Of a stretch of 64,000 nucleotides of DNA, positions 1-12,344 are shown piece by piece (the stretch's first letter is position 1; each line of letters starts with the position of its first letter). A program made the position numbers and the translations under genes. The DNA comes from Oscheius sp. JU75 (Eukaryota > Nematoda > Chromadorea > Rhabditida > Rhabditidae), in NCBI GenBank assembly GCA_037178855.1, contig JASJZC010000001.1, positions 7,812,001-7,876,000 on the forward strand, given 5' to 3'. Below the pieces are notes generated by a model, which saw nothing but the letters and a program-made list of their open reading frames with translations, had not been told where the DNA came from and ran no database searches.

Positions 1-561
1 ACATTTCTACGAATCATCGTGAAGATTAAAACCGGTTTCTTGCTTCCAAAAGCCTAATTCTGGCTCCTTAACCCGAGAGTGTCTACTGGCAGATGTTTCC
101 TATCGTCTTCCGTGGAAAGACCTCCCATCAAAACAGACACACCTGTACACCCAAAAATGTCCATCAAGCCTCCCGTTTCCCTCCTTACGCAATGCAATTA
201 TAGCTCGTGCTCACGAGCAATTTGGCAGTCGACCTGTGCGAAGAGAAAAAAAATAGGTCAGCTTTCTTGCCTAGCGCGGAAAGGAAGAAATAAAGAGTGA
301 ATTAATTAGCCATATGATGATCAGGCTGGCGGGGATTGGATACAAAGAATCTCTGTTTAGAGGAGATCTAATAATAGTGGTCAGTGTGAGAGTGTCCACA
401 CACATGCGGTTTTCAGTTTGTGAGTATAGCTGTGTTTGAAAGAGAGAGAGACAGCTTCGACTGTACTGATCGTCGGCAGAACCACAGAGCCATAAAAAGC
501 AAACATGAGCGCGTTGAGAAATAGCTGTACTAGTACATAATACACAACAGAAAGCCGTTTG

Positions 562-738
562 CATGGTTTGTATGAGGCCACCACCGTAACCTATTTGAAT
601 GCGTGGCGGGATTCACGTTTGAGCCAATGTGCTTGCAGCCCTTAAACCAAAACATGGCTGAGTATTCAATGTTCTAAACGGATTCCGCCATGGAAACAAA
701 TAGGTTACAATAATGAGCTTCAATGTGTGACAAGCCAT
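562..738 (+). mobile_element. Fold-back MITE, family 1, copy A
   Basis: Short non-autonomous element. Its ends are imperfect inverted repeats (CATGGTTTGT at the left, ACAAGCCATA at the right). Inside, CCGTAACCTATTTG at the left faces CAAATAGGTTAC at the right, followed inward by a GTGGCGGGATTC-type motif and its complement. The interior word GGCTGAGTATTCAATGTT recurs in the copies at about 3330, 44559 and 59036. No protein is encoded. Confidence 0.75.
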
Positions 739-1362
739 ATTTATGAGACCTCGGACAGTCTACATGGCAGATATGGTTATGTCAGTTTAGTGTTGTGGTC
801 GCAGTCCTTAACCGATACGTTAAGAATCGTCTACTTTTTATATAGTCAGTTCATAGAATACTGCTGGCGTATACGGCTGGAACTACTGCTCAGAATTGTT
901 AGAATAGGGCGTGATGCTCCTTCTCTTACAGCGGACCTCAGGCGGTTGAGTATTCTCTCTATTAAAGTGCATATTACTTAATCTCATGTATTTTCTGCGA
1001 AAATCCAGCAAACTCGCATGGCTCAGCCGGTTTGTACCCCGATCAGTATCAAACTGGGTAGTGCCATAGGCTCGCTTTAAAAAGCTGCTATTCACGCCTG
1101 GGTACAGCTATGTTCTCGACTGCAGGTTTCGAACTCTTCTTTCATTCTTTCAGGCGGTCAGCCCAGAAAGTGAACCATGAACTGTCTCAGAAAAGCATAC
1201 GCCTAACGTATCTAACCAGAGCAAATCCTGAATCGTTCCAAAACTATATAATTCTGTTCAGATTTCGGCCAAACCGTTCCGACCATTAATTACTTCCCGT
1301 CTCTCTGTGCGTAAAATTGATTGAGAAGTGCCTCTTGTCTCGGAATGTGGCCCTCCTGCTGA

Positions 1363-1617
1363 CGGGCAGCAGGCATCCATCAGACTGCCTCATTACCGTC
1401 GTCCGACGCGCTTGTCAAGATCCCTACAGGCCCCCCTCTGGATCTCTCTGGCGGTGCCATTAACATCCCCCAATTCATGGTCTTTGTTACCAGCCGCGAA
1501 GCACCTTCTCATTATGCAACATTGGTCAACACACTGGGACTTCTTCGAATGTTATGCCAACCAATCAGCCTTGAGGACTCTCTTGCAGCTGGCTCGAAAA
1601 TCAAATTTCGGAAATGA
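1363..1617 (+). CDS. Possible terminal exon, unknown protein
   Basis: An 85-codon open stretch ending in TGA has protein-like composition: a Gly/Pro/Leu turn region, then a hydrophobic helix-like part, then a basic tail ending KIKFRK. It has no good start codon near its 5' end, so if real it would be the last exon of a gene whose earlier exons lie upstream, possibly outside the window. I do not recognise a family and it may be chance. A TGA stop lies immediately upstream of the open stretch. Confidence 0.18.
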   Translation, partial: RAAGIHQTASLPSSDALVKIPTGPPLDLSGGAINIPQFMVFVTSREAPSHYATLVNTLGLLRMLCQPISLEDSLAAGSKIKFRK

Positions 1618-2551
1618 TCAGTGACAAAGAAGGGATCTGAATTGGTCTACTGTAGACACTTGACGTCTGACAAAGACCTCGACATCAAATGGGATTACTG
1701 TAATTATCAGACGGCAAAAACACAGACTGGCGACATTTTGATTGAGATTTTATGGTCGGACAGGGACGGGCGGGGTGTAGATGAAAGGCGCGACATAGGG
1801 TGTTAAAGGAGGACAGTCAAGGACAATAGGGGGCACTCTGTACAGTCTTGCTGATACTCTTAATTCGTTTCTTTTTCAATGGGACAATGGTCTCAGTCAA
1901 TGGTCCGCCTTCTTCTTTCGATAGGAACACGTCTTTTAAGCCAGAGTCAGGTCTGTCAAGACACAGTCTGTTTCGAACTTCAAAAAGTTTTATTAGAAGT
2001 GGCGACCGAACCGGTGTGTGTGTGTGTGCGTATATGGCGAGTTTTCGGTCGAGTAGTTGTTCGCTGGCTGACTTGTGTTCAGTAGATTCTTGGAAACTTG
2101 GACGAATCGCACAATTCAAGCTAAACAGCAAATAAAACTGTACAAGAGACTATCCATGCCGACTACACGCTTCCGAAACATGGTGACACCGGAAGGAAGA
2201 TCATACGAAGTTGAGAAGGGGACAAAGGAAAATGGTTGGAAGATTGCAAGTATGAGGCACGATCGATGGACGAGGAGCGTCTCAGAATGAATACCGGGAA
2301 AACAAAGAAAGATGCTTGAACGACTGATGTCTAAATAGAGAGACGAAAAGCTATGGATTTATGAAACACCAGCAGGTCGCAATACCATGGAGAATCGCGG
2401 GAGCCCATAGAAACTGAAGTCTGAAACCTTTTTCTCCCAAAAACGATACTTGTCATTGGGATAATTACGAAACTACAAAGTAACTACTATTAGATTTATC
2501 AATCCCTTTTTCGATAGTGAACATTATGGACGCATAGCCAGGTGAAGTCTT

Positions 2552-4342
2552 CTAGGCGCCTTCTTTCGTATGAGACCTCTGCGTGACGTCTTCTTTAGTC
2601 TTCTGCCTGCTCGGCTTGACCTTTGTAGAGTACGTGCCTGCCATATTCTTGTAGGCAGGGGCAGTCTTCACCGAGGCGTCTTCCTTCGGACCTGACCTCT
2701 TCATGACATCCTCCTTGATCTTCTGACTGATCGGCTTGACTTCTTTGCTGTTCTTCTTCTCCTCCTCCTCCCTTCTGTCCAGAATCCGCTTGGCCTCCTC
2801 CTCGGTCATGCTCTCCGCGGGATACAGCTCTTTGAACGGGACCAGAGGCGGCCGGGGGAGATGCTTGTCCAGCTTGGTCAGCTTGATCTTTCCCACAGAT
2901 TCAATCTCGTGGCTGAAGAGATAGATACAGACGAGACCGAGAGCTCCGAGGATCATCGGGGAGAAGAAGAACAGACGGCGCCAGAACATGTTGTCCACTG
3001 GGTCTGAAACCGAGATCGTACAGGTGAGAAAGACTGAGAAACCTGTGCAGAAGTCGCCGGTGTAGTGAGGAGAGCATTTGCATAGGACAGCCTGGAAGAG
3101 ATCGTCGAATCCCTCGACCGAGCAGGTTCCGTAGTGGCAAGGGTTCTTCCTGTCGTCGGAACAGTCTTGAATCACTAAAAGATTGCATTGATATAGTCTA
3201 GAACAGCCTCTAAAATTGAGACTGATCTCGCAAAGGGATCTATTCGAGACATGCCGCGAAGAATTTGACAGGTGACCAAGGCTGTACGAATGAAAAGCTA
3301 TGATGTGTTCAACAACAAGGCCCATATCCAGTTTGTTTTCGGGAGAGACCCGTTTAGCACACAAACATTGAATACTCAGCTAACTTACGGTTAAAGGACT
3401 GGCTTGCTTTGGCTTGGAAGAGGGCCCTGTCAGGAAAACAAATGGGCTACGATTGCGCCGGTCTAGATGTCAAGTCAGTAGAGACATGCTTGGCTACTGA
3501 CGTGAGCTAGTAAAAAGAGTCAAAAAAGGTGGTCGGATGTATTTCTGAAAAACTAAACGAACCAATTTTGTGCCTCGAAATGAGCCTCGTCGAGTTGTTT
3601 CTCTCAAGTGTACACTCGACCACGACGCCGTCATGCCACTGCTGTAGCCCGATGGCGACCAAGGAGTTGTTGTCCAGCTGGCGGAATCTCTCATTTGCTC
3701 TGGTCCTCATCGACTTCACAACCACTCTCTGCATCTGTCTCTCTTCCGGATCGTAGAAGACGACAGTCCAGTTCGGCACGATATGGACAGGATGGCCGAG
3801 ACGGGACTCTATCTCGCAGTCGAAAATGTGATGTCTTCCCAGTGGCACGTAAGTCAGGCGCTCTTCTCTTTCTGGAAACGGAGGTTTGCTATTGTTTGAT
3901 GTGAATTGGCTCAGCGCTGTCCAATCTGAAGCGCTCTACCATCTAACAAAGCTAAACCATTGTGGAAGTCTAGGAGTCTTCTCAGTTTCTACCAGGGGAG
4001 AAGCATCGTATACCCGGAAGTCAAAAGTGTGTCAATTGCGCATCAACTTCTAACCGTAGGCGTTAATGTGCTATCATTTCCTGTAAAACAAGGTGGCACG
4101 CAAATTGACAAACTTTCGACTTTCGGATATACGGTACTTTCGCACACACCTGGTTTATTGACTTCTCGTCCGTTTCCCGAAAAGTTTCTGGCAGAATGGG
4201 AGACATGTAACTAATACTATCCATATATCTCTTGATAGTCTAATAGACCCGAAATGTCAAAAAACTAACCAACTGAAGCCGGGAAATACTCGTAGGCGAA
4301 GAGCGATACGAAGAGGGTGCCAACAATCCACAAGCAGAACAT
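2552..4342 (-). CDS. Ig-EGF-transmembrane protein, growth-factor-like
   Basis: Four exons: 4342-4270 encodes a signal peptide (MFCLWIVGTLFVSLFAYEYF), 3871-3563 one Ig-like domain, 3174-3043 an EGF domain, and 3003-2552 a transmembrane segment and tail. The Ig domain has two spaced cysteines (IFDC and VEC) and a conserved tryptophan. The EGF domain has six cysteines (starting CSDDRKNPCHYGTC). The membrane segment follows FWRRLFFF, and the roughly 115-residue cytoplasmic tail is rich in Lys, Glu and Ser. Splice phases join cleanly, and the EGF/TM intron is only 39 bp. The order signal-Ig-EGF-TM-tail is that of neuregulin-type ligands and of nematode igeg genes, but sequence identity to either is not shown here. 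It is probably a surface protein whose ectodomain acts in signalling or adhesion. The 388-bp intron holds a family 1 element. Confidence 0.72.
3330..3470 (-). mobile_element. Fold-back MITE, family 1, copy D (intronic)
   Basis: Minus-strand copy of the dispersed family. It shares CCCATTTGTTTTCC, GCCAGTCCTTTAACC, CTGAGTATTCAATGTT and CTAAACGGGTC in the same order as the copies at 562, 44559 and 59036. It lies inside the Ig/EGF intron of the neighbouring gene. The outer TATGGTTTGT ends are not clear in this copy. Confidence 0.65.
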
Positions 4343-4467
4343 TTAGTGAATGGCCATCTCAGGAATACTTTAGTTTTTCGACATTTTATTTTTTGTTCCA
4401 GTACAAAACAAAGTTTTGTTTCAAACTAGTTATGTTACCTAATTAGCAAACTTTGTAGTTACCATCG

Positions 4468-7323
4468 ATGCCGTCTCCCCGTCATATGTGGCTTCTTCTT
4501 TGCTGCCTACTCTGCCCAAGTCTCGCCCAATCTGGTACGGCTTCTTCTGGCTATAACAGTCCCTACGGTACGTCCACTTTTCTCTCCCTGGTAGTAGGAG
4601 CCCATAAGGGCTTGATATTTCTCAGTAGGCTGCCATTCCTGGGCCAAGCTACGCCGAAAGAACTGTTCGAATGACGGCTGTTGAACCTAACTACCTCCTC
4701 GCGTTGCTGCCGATACCAGCAAGGAGATTGGAAGGTATTGGTCCAGAAATGGCCTTATATACTTTGGAATGAAGCACCGGGAATTCTACTAAGAGTTTTC
4801 GAAAGAGCAGACTCAATACACTCTCATAAGACATCATCAGGCGCTGACGACTGTGATCCGGACAAGTCTCTCTTCTACGACGCCGTGGCCTTCTTCGCTA
4901 TCTCTCCCAATTGTCGCCTCGTTCTCAGTGCCCGCGATCCTATCACTGTCGATCAACTCGACCAGGCCGATCGACTCGACAAGAAGAAGCTACGGAGCAA
5001 GTGTCTGACAGTGGACACGTCAGTTTTCCCAATTGGAAATCAAGACATCGGAATAATTAGGAGAGAGGATGTGAATGAGGTGACATACTCTGCGTGAGTC
5101 CGGCTTTCTAATGACAAGTCAAGAACGGTTTAGGTTCAAAATTAAGGATTACAGTGAGGCCAAAATCATTAACATTGCCGCCGTGAAAGGGAAGAGATTC
5201 GAGGCTGAACACTGGCACAGAACGTGTCATCTGAATCAGAAGAAGAGAATCATCAGATGCATGAATCTGAGGGACAAGGGCGGCGAGCAGGAAATAGCTT
5301 TCACGGACTACGAGGGAGACCACGAGCAGATTCGAAAATTCAAAGACCAAGTCTGGCCTCTGCCTCCTACAGTCAACGTCAAGACTCACGACATCCTCTC
5401 CTACTACGACGAGTTCACGCAGAGTGACCATATCTGGGTAGGTCTCTTCCTCTTTTCTGACAGAATGAGTTGAAACGAGAGGAGTCGCAGCTTCTGGCTC
5501 AGATGGAAACCATCTAGTCACCATCCAAATCGTGGCCTATCTTCTGTTACTGTACTCGAGTCGTGCCGCCCTGTGAGAGAGAAAATGTACAGTAGTGATA
5601 AGCATATTTCAGATGGAGCACAATCTGCAATGGCTCTACAACATGGACATGGACGAGCAGGAGCTTCGAGGCAACAAGAGCATCCGTCTGACGACCTATC
5701 ATCTCTCGAATCATCTCTTCAATCGTCCTCTGGTCATTCCTGTCTTCGCAGATGCCAGCGGTCTTGTCACAGCTCATTGTGAAGTGTCCAAGACGAACTG
5801 TCGCTACATCTACAACCGTGTGGATGCCAAGTCGGCCATGGAGAGTACCTGTCTCCTGGAACATCCCTTCTTGATCACACTCGGGGTCGTTGTTCCGCCT
5901 AGAACAGTCAAAATCGATGAGGTGGATGGAACTCTGCCACCTCCAGTTGCCGCGCCTCTGATTGAAAGTCCCAGAGTTTCGGAGGGAATGAGAAAAGAGT
6001 CTTTCTGGCCAATCTACGTTCTCGCCTTGCTGACCTTCTTCCTCGTCTGCGGCATGATGACTCTACATTTCCAGCCGGTCCCCGGACAGCCTCTCATCGA
6101 TCTCTACGTGAGCTTCCTTTTCACTCTTTCCCATTACCGACTTTGTCACCTTTTGCCGCATCTCATCCTGACCATGGCATCCTTTCATTTTCTTACCCTG
6201 TCTCTTGTCAAATGTCTCGGCCGGTCCAATCACTCTTTGGTCAGCCTCACATTAGCCGTCCAGTTTACACTTATTTCTTATTCTCTAGCCTCCTACCCTA
6301 TCAAGGGGATTTAGTCCAATACCTATCTTTTTCCTATCTTCTTTCGGTAATGGTTAATAGTTCGGCAGGCAACCCCCTCGTTCAAACGTGTTTTTGCGCG
6401 CATTTTACAATTCGGCGGGATTTTTTTAATTTTTCTTCTCTTCCCCGAGCTCTTTATTATTTTCGTCGCCTTGGCGGCGCTGTGGGCCGGGTAGATGATC
6501 TCATTTCTGTTGACTCCTATTGGATGTCCAATGGCCGACAGCAGATTCCATCGGCGAAGATATGCAGCTTCGAGCTCTGGAGTTCTTATGTACTCATAGA
6601 GCAGCGTGTGATGAGGGTCGGAATGGGGAGTCATTCTTGACGAATTGACATTGCCAATGATTTTGTCCAGGGAGAGTGTCTTTCCCTAACTTGTTAGGTA
6701 CTGTATATCATTACTCGTGATGGGCCCCGTCCTCACAACGAGTCTGACAGTTCTTTGACACAAATTGGCCGTTAAACATCCCTTTTCTACGATTTTTGGT
6801 TTCAGTAAAATAGTTTCTTACCTATTCTTTTCTGTATTTTTTTTATTATAAAGCGCCTCAGTTGCTACAATATATTTGGACTTGACGAAAAACCAGCAAA
6901 AATGAGGAAGAAAGCGATAAAAATAACATTGAGCCCGGTGAAGAGAAAAAAATAAAAATCCCGCCGAATCGAAAAAAGCGCGCGAAAACATGTTTGAACG
7001 AGAGGGTTGCCTGCCGAACTATTACCCTTCTTTCTTTTAAGTTGCCATCTTATGCCTGTGTCTACTGGATTTGTTCCCTATTCCTGTTCCCCTATCAACA
7101 TGCTCTCTTCTTGTCATGGTCAAATCAGCCACGAACTGTCTTGTGACTAAGTCTGGACCTTAGAGCCTCTTTGGTGGTCCTAGTTCGGCTAACTTGAAAG
7201 AGTCACGGTTATAATACACTAGTACGAGATTATGTTCAGATAAAACTTGACGAGGACATTTCTAACTGGCTCTATTCCTATAACAAATGGAGGCGAAGAA
7301 GAGAGCACAAGTCGACCGAGTAA
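4468..7323 (+). CDS. Unknown type I membrane protein
   Basis: The start at 4468 gives a clear signal peptide (MPSPRHMWLLLCCLLCPSLA). Several short exons follow. They include one with a Cys-containing stretch (DDCDPDKSLFYDAVAFF, from about 4841), one from about 5145 to 5438 (beginning FKIKDYSEAKII) and a long one from 5613 to 6107 (beginning MEHNLQWLYNMDMDEQ). The latter ends with a membrane segment (WPIYVLALLTFFLVCGMM). The last exon (about 7242-7323) encodes a short basic tail, NWLYSYNKWRRRREHKSTE, before TAA. The layout implies a secreted or plasma-membrane ectodomain, one membrane pass and a cytoplasmic tail. The ectodomain cysteines suggest disulfides. I do not recognise the family. A polyadenylation signal follows at 7348. 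Exon boundaries between 4590 and 5150 are the least certain part. The final intron (6108-7241) is expanded by an inserted element. Confidence 0.6.
6352..7027. mobile_element. Transposon with long terminal inverted repeats
   Basis: The left end (TTAATAGTTCGGCAGGCAAC) and right end match each other as inverted repeats for roughly 130 bp. Shared internal words include CTCGTTCAAAC, CGCGCG and ATTCGGCGGGATTTTT. The element is about 680 bp and lies inside the last intron of the membrane protein gene. A minus-strand open stretch (about 6634-6480) reads as plausible protein and could be transposase debris, but I cannot assign it. A 16-base piece of the same terminus (TGCCGAACTATTACCC) recurs at 40370. 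Confidence 0.75.
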
Positions 7324-7347
7324 AATCCTCCCATTTATACTTTGCAC

Positions 7348-7353
7348 AATAAA
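7348..7353 (+). terminator. Polyadenylation signal AATAAA
   Basis: Canonical hexamer 25 bases after the stop codon of the upstream type I membrane protein gene. Confidence 0.6.
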
Positions 7354-7514
7354 ACGTTTGTCATTGGAATCGATTTCCCGGATTACGGTAGCTGTCAAAA
7401 GTACGCAATCTCAAAAGCGGCGGTAGCGAAGCGATTTTGAACGGAGCTTCGCAGCTTTCTAATTGCTTTCTATCAGTCATTTCTTGTGCAAGTTCGGTCA
7501 AGAACAGGATTTAG

Positions 7515-10500
7515 ATGGATGCCCACGACGAGAACGCCAGTCCTCTTCGTAGCCAGCCGGTTAAGCGACTCTCGACTCTCAGTCCTTTCTCTGCAGCCAG
7601 TCCTCAGCACAGACGTCCCAACAAACAGCTAAAGGTAAGAGTCTGTTTGTTTCTTCACAAAGAAGGGTTCAGGAAAAGAACTACAATCGTTACGAGGCCG
7701 ATCCGAATATTGAGATGACCCTCTGCGAAGAGACGACTCTTTTGGAACAGAGTTGTCTCTCTCAGAACCAGACACTGGAAGTTCTTCCGGAGGAATCGGA
7801 AAAGACTCTGGAAACGGTCCCCTCCCTAGCTGATGAACTCGGTTAGTATTTTCGTATTTGTTTTCACCTGTAGCCTAGGAGCTCTCTCGAATGGACAGGA
7901 CGAAACTATACATGAGAGTACAGAGGCTCCCACCCTGGCGGAAGAGCTAGGTTTGTCAAGATTCGTAATTTGAGTTAGTGTCGCGACTTTCAGGGGCTCT
8001 TGATCAAAAAACAGAAAGAGAACTTGTCTTGGAGAGCAGAGAAATTGAGGAGAAGGAGGGAGAGATCACAGTCACAGAGGAAGTGTCTGGAGGATCGAAT
8101 GAGCTACAAGAGACAATTTCACAAGATGACGAAGGAGATCAGACCAGCAAGAATGTGGAAGACGAGACTGACCAAAAGACTTTGAAAGAACAGGATGTAG
8201 TGATCACTCCTGTTGAAGAGCCCGAAGTTCAAGAAGAGACTGCAGAGACACATCCAGTGGTCGATTTGCCAGTTGCTGTGGACGAAGAAGAACAGGCTGA
8301 CGAAACTTCGGAAGAAAAGTCAGTTCACGAGACTTTAGAAGGACAGAAAGACCTTCTGTCATGTGAGGATGGGTTGAAGGACACGGCTGATATCGAAGCT
8401 GTCGAGCAGAAAGAAAGGTCTAGTGAGACCAAAGAAATGGATGAGTCAGTGCAAGACGAGGAAACGATCAATGTCGATGCCACACTGGAAGTCTCCTTTG
8501 GTTTTGGAATGGACTCGACGCAGGCTAACAACACTCTTCAACAAGTGTGTGTCGAGCTTGTGGAGACGGTCGAGGAAAATCTTCTGATCGAGGGAAGTCA
8601 GATCGTCACCACCGTGGTTGAAGAGATTACGGTGTTCGAGACTGTTACTAATGAGATGTCCGAGAAGGCCGTGATAATCGTCGAGGGAGAGACCGCGACT
8701 GTGGAAGAGGACACAAATGCAGATAGTTTCTCGACCAAGATGGAAGAGAGCCAGGAGGACTTCCTCTCGGCCATTATCACCTCGGAACTCGACCAGAATC
8801 CAGGTTTGTCTCCTCTCATCCCAAAACTTACAATAACTTTCAGCCTCCTGTTTCTCGCCCATTGTCGGCAGTCAACTGGAACCGATCCCGGAAAGTCCCG
8901 ATCGTCAGCCGACTTCTTCTGTGCCCGCCCCCCGATCCCAGAATGACACCTCTTTGTTGGCTCAGCGCAAGCCAAATCTGTCCGAGTCTCTGTAGGTCCC
9001 CCTTTGCGCGACCAGTTCAAAATAAGCCTCGTCTAGAATTGATTTCGTCCTCACGGAGAAGAAGGTTGAGTACGAGATGGAGACTGCTGAAGCGACCAAG
9101 GAGATGGAGAAGAGAATGGTGAGTCTTGTCATCTGTACTGTCTCAGCTGTCAGACATTGTCTGTCCCTGTGAATTGTGAGCACATTCTTTCAGAAGATTC
9201 TCGAACAAGAACTGGGAGTGTTGAAGAAGGAGAGAGACGACTACCAGTTCCTATTCGAATCCACTGGTCAGAAGAACAAGACAGAACTGACAGCTCTCCG
9301 CCAACGATGTCACGAACTCGAGTCCGAAGTCGAGATTCTCCAGCAGAAACAGTTCAACGAGAGTCAGATGGTCAATCTACACGATCTCGGAGAGCGACTG
9401 GATCTGATGATGAAGGAGAGCGAGGCACAAGCTGAGGTTCGGGAGAACTTGACCAAGGAGCTGAAAGAGGCCAATGAGAAGCTGGATGAGCAGAGAGAGA
9501 CTGTCAGGAAACTTGAAGAGGAACAGAAGCAGACCCTTCTCAACTCTCTGACTCAGATCGAAAGTCTGACCCAGCAGACCGAAGAACTGAGCAAGTTGAC
9601 AGAAGACTTGAAGGAAAAGAACAGACTTCTGGAAGAGTCCGAGTTCCAGTCGGTTGAGATGGTCGAGGCTCTCAAACAGGACCTGGTTGGTTGTGTTTTC
9701 TCCATTTCTTATGAGGCAATCTTAGGAAAATGAGACCAAGGAACATGAGGAACTAACCGAAAAGTACAGGAAACTCGAAAGCGATATGGAGCTCCTGGTC
9801 ATCAACCAAGAAGACCTGAAAGACAGAGATGGACAGGCCTTGGTGAGGTTCCCAGAGAAAACGACTGACTCCTGTTTAGAGCCAGTTGAAGACCGAAAAG
9901 GAGGAGCTGTCCGTTTTGGTAGAAGAGCTGAAACTGAAAGTCATGGGACTGGAAGAGGGTCTGACAAAGGCCGAAGACTCTTTCCAGATCACTCTGGCAG
10001 AACAGGAGAAGAAGAAGGTCGAGCTCGAGGAAGAAATCAAAACCAAAGTCTCTGAACTGAGCAGTGTTCAGGAGAATGTGGGTCACTCCACAGGCTATAG
10101 TACACCAGAAATTCAGCTAGAAATGTCCAAGGCTGATCTCCAGACAGTGGTAGACGATCTGGATCAGACCGTAATCGAGCTGACCGGACTAAAACAGGAG
10201 TTTGAAGAGTACAAGTCCCAGAAAGAACGATTGACCAGCGATCTTGAGACTCGTTTGCAGAGTACCATTGATAGATTGGTTTCAGAAAAGGTTTGTTCCC
10301 AAAAATAAACCTTAGAACAAAGATCTTTCAGGATCAGCTGGAGATTGAGAAGAAGACTCTGAATGATCAAATTGAGGAGCTCGAGAAGGCTCAGAAGGAT
10401 TCGCAAGCCGAAGACCAGGCGAGACAATCTCTGGAAATGGATAAGATGGCAGAGGAGCTCCAGGCAAAAACCGCTGAATTGATCGGAGCTCAAGCCAGTG

Positions 10501-12252
10501 TGAGCCGTTTTTCTCGAATTAACTTTATAAATGTTTAGTTGGAACTCACGGAGGCTCGATTGACTGAACTTCAGGTGAATGTCTTGGAGCTGGAGAAGAG
10601 GATTGAACAGTTCGGAAAGACTACCGAAGAATTCGAAGAGTATAAGACCAGTGCCGAGTTGAACAAGGCTCAACTGGTTACAGAGAAGGTAGACATTGGT
10701 ACTGATTTTATTAAAACCTCATTTTACAGGAGCAGCTCGAGAAGGAGAAGATCGAACTCTCTGAGCGTGTAGGACAACTCGAGCAAGTTTCGCAAAGAGT
10801 CAAAGAGTTGGAAACGGTCGAGGTCAAGCTTCTCGACCAGATCCTGTCTCTCGAGAAGATGAATGCCGAGGAGAGAGCTGGCGAAGAATCCTGGAAGCAG
10901 AAAATGATCGATATGCAGGATCTCCACTCGGAGGAAGTGGTCTGCTTTGGATGCTTTTCTTTAGACCAACGAATTTCAGGGTCGTGTGGTCAGGGAAAAG
11001 AACGAGTTCAGCCAGCGCTGTCAGAAGCTAGAACAAGAGGTCCAACACAGGGCTGACAGTCTCCAACAGGCTCAGAGCCAAATCGACAGTCTGAATATGG
11101 CTCTCAAGGAGTCGCTCGAGCAGAAGGAGATTATCGAGGTAAACTCGTTTGAGACTACTCCTAAAACAAATCATGTTTCCAGACCAGAATGGCCAATCTG
11201 CAGACGAGTATGGACGCCTCGCAGAAGAGCCTGATGCAGACAATCCAAGCTCTCGGGGAGAAGATGGACAGCCGAATGTCCAAGGCTGACACTGGCGAAA
11301 TGGAGAAGGATTTGAAGGAAACAAAGGAACAGCTCGTAGAATGGAGACGAGTCGCGGAGGAGAGACTGGAAACGGTCAATGGACAGAACAAGGAGATTGA
11401 TGAGTATCAGCAGCAGATCAATCAGGCTCAGTCACAGGTTCGCTCTCTTTGCTTGTTGGGAGAAGAGAAAGTTCTGGTGGACAAACGCATTGACATTGTT
11501 TGATAGCTCTTGAAGAGATAATTACTGAATCCTACTGTCAAGAAGCATTCGACCAGGTATTTGAAAATGAAATTAGGCGGGAACCCGAATGAACTGAAAG
11601 TAACTGATCAACTAAGATTCTCTTCCAGATTGACCAACTACGCTCAGAGTTATCATCTCTCCGTGCCAAGAACGAAGAACTGAACAGTATCGTAGTCACT
11701 CTGACCCAGAAAGCTGCCCAATTGGAAGATTTCCGGCTTCAAAATGAGGGCTTCTCGACTGCTGCTGGAGATTCCGAAAAGCTACAGGTTTGTATCTTTC
11801 TGAGACTCTTATTCTTCTTTCCAGATGAGAATCGAAGCCTTGGAAGCTGATCTGCTCAAGAAGACCAAGGATGCCGAAAAGGCTTGGACCATGTGCGATG
11901 ACATGGACGAGTTGGAAGAGAATTACAAGAAGCAGCTGAGCAAACAGTCCGAAGAGATTCAGAGACTGAAGGAGAAGTGCGGGGAGGCGGTCGCCACGGG
12001 AGGACTGCTCAATGTGCTTCGTCCTGACAAGTAAGATTTGGTCAACTTCATTTTGAAAACTACTTCTTTAGTCTCCAGAGACTGACCCCTGGCTCGGTGA
12101 ACAACAGTCGCGACGATTCTGTTGCCTCGGCCAAGGAGGTCTTTGCCTCTCCCGCTCAGGAAAAGACCTATCTCGGTCAGACGGACAAGACCCAGTTTGA
12201 GCATGAGGCTAAGAGTCCGGTTAAGACGAACGCCAGCTGCAGACAGCAGTAA
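7515..12252 (+). CDS. Acidic N-terminus, long coiled-coil protein
   Basis: The start ATG at 7515 lies directly after TTTAG, a likely splice acceptor. The N-terminal part is Ser/Pro-rich. It is followed by several hundred very acidic residues (about 8000-8800) rich in Glu, Thr and Val, and then a low-complexity Ser/Pro linker. From about 9050 to 12000 almost every exon encodes heptad-type coiled coil (for example KILEQELGVLKKERDDYQFL), interrupted by short introns. The C-terminus is a Ser/Gly-rich tail ending in TAA at 12250, with AATAAA at 12278. The layout of acidic region plus long C-terminal coiled coil recalls centrosomal or spindle proteins such as TACC, but I see no diagnostic motif, so that is only a guess. 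It is probably an elongated cytoskeletal or scaffold protein of about 1,200 residues. Confidence 0.75.
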
Positions 12253-12277
12253 CGACATTTACGGGTTTCATTTGGTC

Positions 12278-12283
12278 AATAAA
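12278..12283 (+). terminator. Polyadenylation signal AATAAA
   Basis: Canonical hexamer 26 bases after the stop codon of the coiled-coil protein gene. Confidence 0.6.
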
Positions 12284-12344
12284 TCTCTCATATTTTAAAA
12301 CGTGCCTGGAGTTTATTCGTGCACAATGTGAGAAAGTCGCTCCC

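Larger units (their letters stand above)
1..2551. other. Mostly non-coding flank
   Basis: I see no convincing complete gene here. The stretch holds one copy of a dispersed fold-back element (562-738), a GT microsatellite near 2012-2026 and one open segment that reads like a terminal exon (1363-1617). The other open frames have no protein-like composition or matching splice sites. Confidence 0.5.

Noticed and set aside
3895-3965. Possible tRNA-like element on the minus strand in the first intron of the Ig-EGF gene
   Set aside because: Has TAGATGGTAGAGCGC, which resembles an A box, but no B box was found.
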